Shown here: positions 6,342 to 7,453 of the stretch, piece after piece
How the letters are laid out: each line of letters starts with the position of its first letter
Position numbering within the stretch: position 1 is the stretch's first letter
Source of the DNA: Actinomycetota bacterium
GTDB taxonomy: Bacteria > Actinomycetota > UBA4738 > HRBIN12
Length of the DNA: 7,453 nucleotides
Assembly: GCA_005885325.1 (NCBI GenBank)
Contig: VAYX01000141.1
Coordinates: 1 to 7,453 of the forward strand
Reading direction: 5' to 3'
The notes under the pieces: model-generated
The model's input: only the letters and a program-made list of their open reading frames with translations
Database searches by the model: none
What the model was told of the DNA's origin: nothing
Position numbers and translations under genes: made by a program

Positions 6342-6617
6342 CTCGGGCTCGGGCAGCAGCGTCACGATCGCGAACGAGGTGAGCCGCAGCTCGTTGTCGA
6401 TTTCCGGATGGCCCCGCCGGTCGTTGCGGCGCCGCTCCGCGCTCGAAGCGGCCGGACTGGTCGAGGGTAGGTGCCGGCTCTCACGCCGCTCGCCCTGGCG
6501 GCGATCGACCATCACCTGGACCGTGCTGTCACCCTTGAAGTGCTGCTCGAGATAATTCGCCAGAGCCTCGTTCTCGCGCGAGACGATGAGGAGGAAGCGA
6601 TCCGGCGTGCTGGTCAG
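6315..6617 (-). CDS. Small arginine-cluster protein with probable CTG start
   Basis: A 100-residue protein of unknown function. The frame opens after a TAG at about 6645-6643 and holds no ATG, GTG or TTG until residue 35, but the part before that looks real. DRFLLIVS (6-13), ENEALANYLEQHF (15-27) and VQVMVD (33-38) form a plausible strand-helix-strand unit. Two arginine clusters follow, DRRQGERRE (38-46) and ERRRNDRRG (61-69), then a short strand SFAIVTLL (81-88) and an acidic, proline-rich end. CTG 6617 is the best start: GGAAGGTGGG lies upstream at 6636-6627. ACG 6623 is an alternative. I recall similar DRR-x-GERR ... RR-x-DRR small proteins from metagenomic lineages, without a known role; RNA or DNA binding is a guess from charge. 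A decayed gene that lost its start is also possible. Its 3' end is antisense to the amidohydrolase stub. Confidence 0.6.
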   Translation of the reverse strand: MTSTPDRFLLIVSRENEALANYLEQHFKGDSTVQVMVDRRQGERRESRHLPSTSPAASSAERRRNDRRGHPEIDNELRLTSFAIVTLLPEPESPPAIEFV

Positions 6618-6626
6618 GGTCGTTGG

Positions 6627-6636
6627 CCCACCTTCC
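6627..6636 (-). promoter_or_regulatory. Ribosome binding site for the small minus-strand gene
   Basis: On the minus strand this reads GGAAGGTGGG, whose AGGTG matches the anti-Shine-Dalgarno. Counting from the end of AGGTG, it is 11 bases before CTG 6617 and 5 before ACG 6623. It supports translation starting close by, although no standard start codon is there in frame. Confidence 0.45.
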
Positions 6637-6682
6637 CGCCACTATCGCACGACCGTCTCGCCGTACCGCACTTATAGTGGCG
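6637..6682. repeat. 9-bp perfect inverted repeat in the leader of the small gene
   Basis: CGCCACTAT (6637-6645) and ATAGTGGCG (6674-6682) are perfect reverse complements separated by 28 bases. On the minus strand the distal arm runs into the -10-like TATAAG, and the proximal arm abuts the ribosome binding site. It could be a paired operator or, if transcription starts further upstream, an RNA stem next to the ribosome binding site. Confidence 0.5.
6671..6676 (-). promoter_or_regulatory. -10-like TATAAG for the small minus-strand gene
   Basis: The minus strand reads TATAAG here, placing a start near 6664, about 47 bases before CTG 6617. The matching -35 region is poor (GCTTTC 17 bases upstream, 6699-6694). 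The box overlaps one arm of the inverted repeat, so a protein bound there could block it. Confidence 0.35.
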
Positions 6683-6724
6683 CCGCCGGCGCCGAAAGCC
6701 GCCCCGCGCTAGCTTGGCGAAACG

Positions 6725-7453
6725 CTAGTCGACGCCGAAGTCGTAGACCGTGCCCATCGGGATCGTTCCGGAGCTCCGGGTGAGAACGAACGCGTACTCT
6801 CCGGGCGGCAGCGGCGCGCGGGGGCGTATCCGGAAGAACCCGCGGTTGTCGCGCTCGGCCTCGACGTCGACCCGGTCCTCCGGGCGGATGCCGCGCTGAC
6901 TCGTCGAGCCGGAGTAGGGACCGCTCCGGAACGAACTCGAGACTCTGAGGTTGCGGTCGTTCTTGCCCGGGTCGAGCTTGACGAGCGGTACGTCGGCGGG
7001 CTCGGAGGCGCTGAGGAAGACCGGCTGCCGGTCCGACGTCCGGTACTTCGCCTTGTTGCCGGGCAGCACGAGCTCGGTCTTGCGGCCGCTGAAGGGCGCG
7101 CGGCTCGTCTCGATGTCGCCGCTGATCCCGATCAGCTCGACCTGCTTGCCTCCGCTGACGTGGTAGATCGGTCCGCGGTGGCTGCCCGGGGGAGCCGTGG
7201 CGACGGCTGCCGGCGCTGAGGCCGCAGGCGCCGAGGCGGCGGGCGCCGACGCCGGGGGCGCGCCCCCGCTGATGATCGCCGACATGACCTTCTCCGACAC
7301 CCCCGCCTGCTTCAGCGCGATCAGCGCTTCGGTCCGCGTGTCGAACTTCGTCTGGCTCGAGCGCATCTTTGCGAGGATGACGTTTTCCGAGAATCCAGCC
7401 TTGACCATCTGGATGACCGTCTCGTTGGTCATGATTTCCTGGCCGGAGACGGA
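6725..7453 (-). CDS. Protein of unknown function with N-terminal helical repeat, 5' end outside the window
   Basis: The frame runs from TAG (6725-6727) past an ATG at 7432 to the window edge without a stop, so 242 residues are visible and the real start, perhaps with a signal peptide, is probably outside. Numbering from Met at 7432: residues 1-54 form a helical module (MTNETVIQMVKAGFSENVIL, then KMRSS, then ALIALKQAGVSEKVMSAI) seen, as I recall, in many exported proteins of soil bacteria and Acidobacteria. A low-complexity linker with three ASAPA copies (61-75) follows. The rest (about 85-235) is strand-rich, includes LPPGEYAFVL (208-217) and ends in GTVYDFGVD, as in beta-sandwich domains that close on their last strand. 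No catalytic motif or cysteine is visible. Function is unknown. It is convergent to rpoS, and its stop lies 108 bases before the start of the small gene on the same strand, so the two could be cotranscribed. Confidence 0.75.
   Translation of the reverse strand, partial: SVSGQEIMTNETVIQMVKAGFSENVILAKMRSSQTKFDTRTEALIALKQAGVSEKVMSAIISGGAPPASAPAASAPAASAPAAVATAPPGSHRGPIYHVSGGKQVELIGISGDIETSRAPFSGRKTELVLPGNKAKYRTSDRQPVFLSASEPADVPLVKLDPGKNDRNLRVSSSFRSGPYSGSTSQRGIRPEDRVDVEAERDNRGFFRIRPRAPLPPGEYAFVLTRSSGTIPMGTVYDFGVD
7208..7252 (-). repeat. Three 15-bp tandem repeats encoding ASAPA
   Basis: Three in-frame copies encode ASAPA, ASAPA, ASAPA inside the linker of the right-edge protein. Copies differ at synonymous positions, so this is an older linker expansion rather than a very recent slippage event. 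Confidence 0.7.

Noticed and set aside
6679..6693. GGCGCC-GCC-GGCGCC stem as terminator of the right-edge minus-strand gene
   Set aside because: No T-run follows on the minus strand, and it overlaps the inverted repeat next to the small gene's promoter-like box.

Overview
The window is GC-rich bacterial chromosome, densely packed with genes, almost all on the + strand. The layout (IHF-alpha, a short MerR regulator and a proline tRNA, then surE, pcm, an nlpD-like gene and an rpoS-like sigma factor, with a DUF3047 protein upstream) fits a Gram-negative, proteobacteria-like lineage. I would guess an uncultivated deltaproteobacterial, Methylomirabilota or Rokubacteria-type genome. That placement is inference from gene content and composition only.

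Region 1 (1-2421) holds the end of a DUF3047 protein, a membrane-anchored SPOR-domain protein that starts on its stop codon, then ihfA behind a very strong ribosome binding site, and a small MerR-type regulator coupled to ihfA by a GTGA overlap.

Region 2 (2418-4143) starts with a good sigma-70 promoter overlapping the merR stop and driving tRNA-Pro(GGG). It continues with surE and pcm, which overlap by one base, and closes with a second proline tRNA, tRNA-Pro(CGG). surE and pcm therefore lie exactly between two closely related proline tRNA genes in the same orientation.

Region 3 (4150-6215) begins with a 12-bp hairpin, followed by three overlapping genes: acylphosphatase, a secreted LysM-M23 peptidase of NlpD type, and an RpoS-type sigma factor. 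Together with surE and pcm this is the surE-pcm-nlpD-rpoS stress and stationary-phase cluster known from enterobacteria, interrupted by a tRNA, a hairpin and acyP. Unlike E. coli NlpD, the M23 domain keeps all the expected zinc and catalytic positions and the protein lacks a lipobox, so it looks like an active periplasmic peptidase.

Region 4 (6216-7453) is convergent and less tidy. Just after rpoS is what looks like the frameshifted C-terminal stub of an amidohydrolase. Antisense to its end lies a 100-residue arginine-cluster protein of unknown function with no ATG, GTG or TTG start ahead of its conserved part; CTG at 6617 is the best candidate. Between this gene and the next is a 9-bp inverted repeat overlapping a -10-like box. 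The window ends in a 5'-truncated minus-strand gene for a probably exported protein of unknown function.

I found no mobile element, CRISPR array or rRNA. Nothing here is clearly a new multi-gene system. The most unusual parts are the non-canonically started small gene with its palindromic leader, the rearranged rpoS cluster, and the NlpD homologue with an intact active site.
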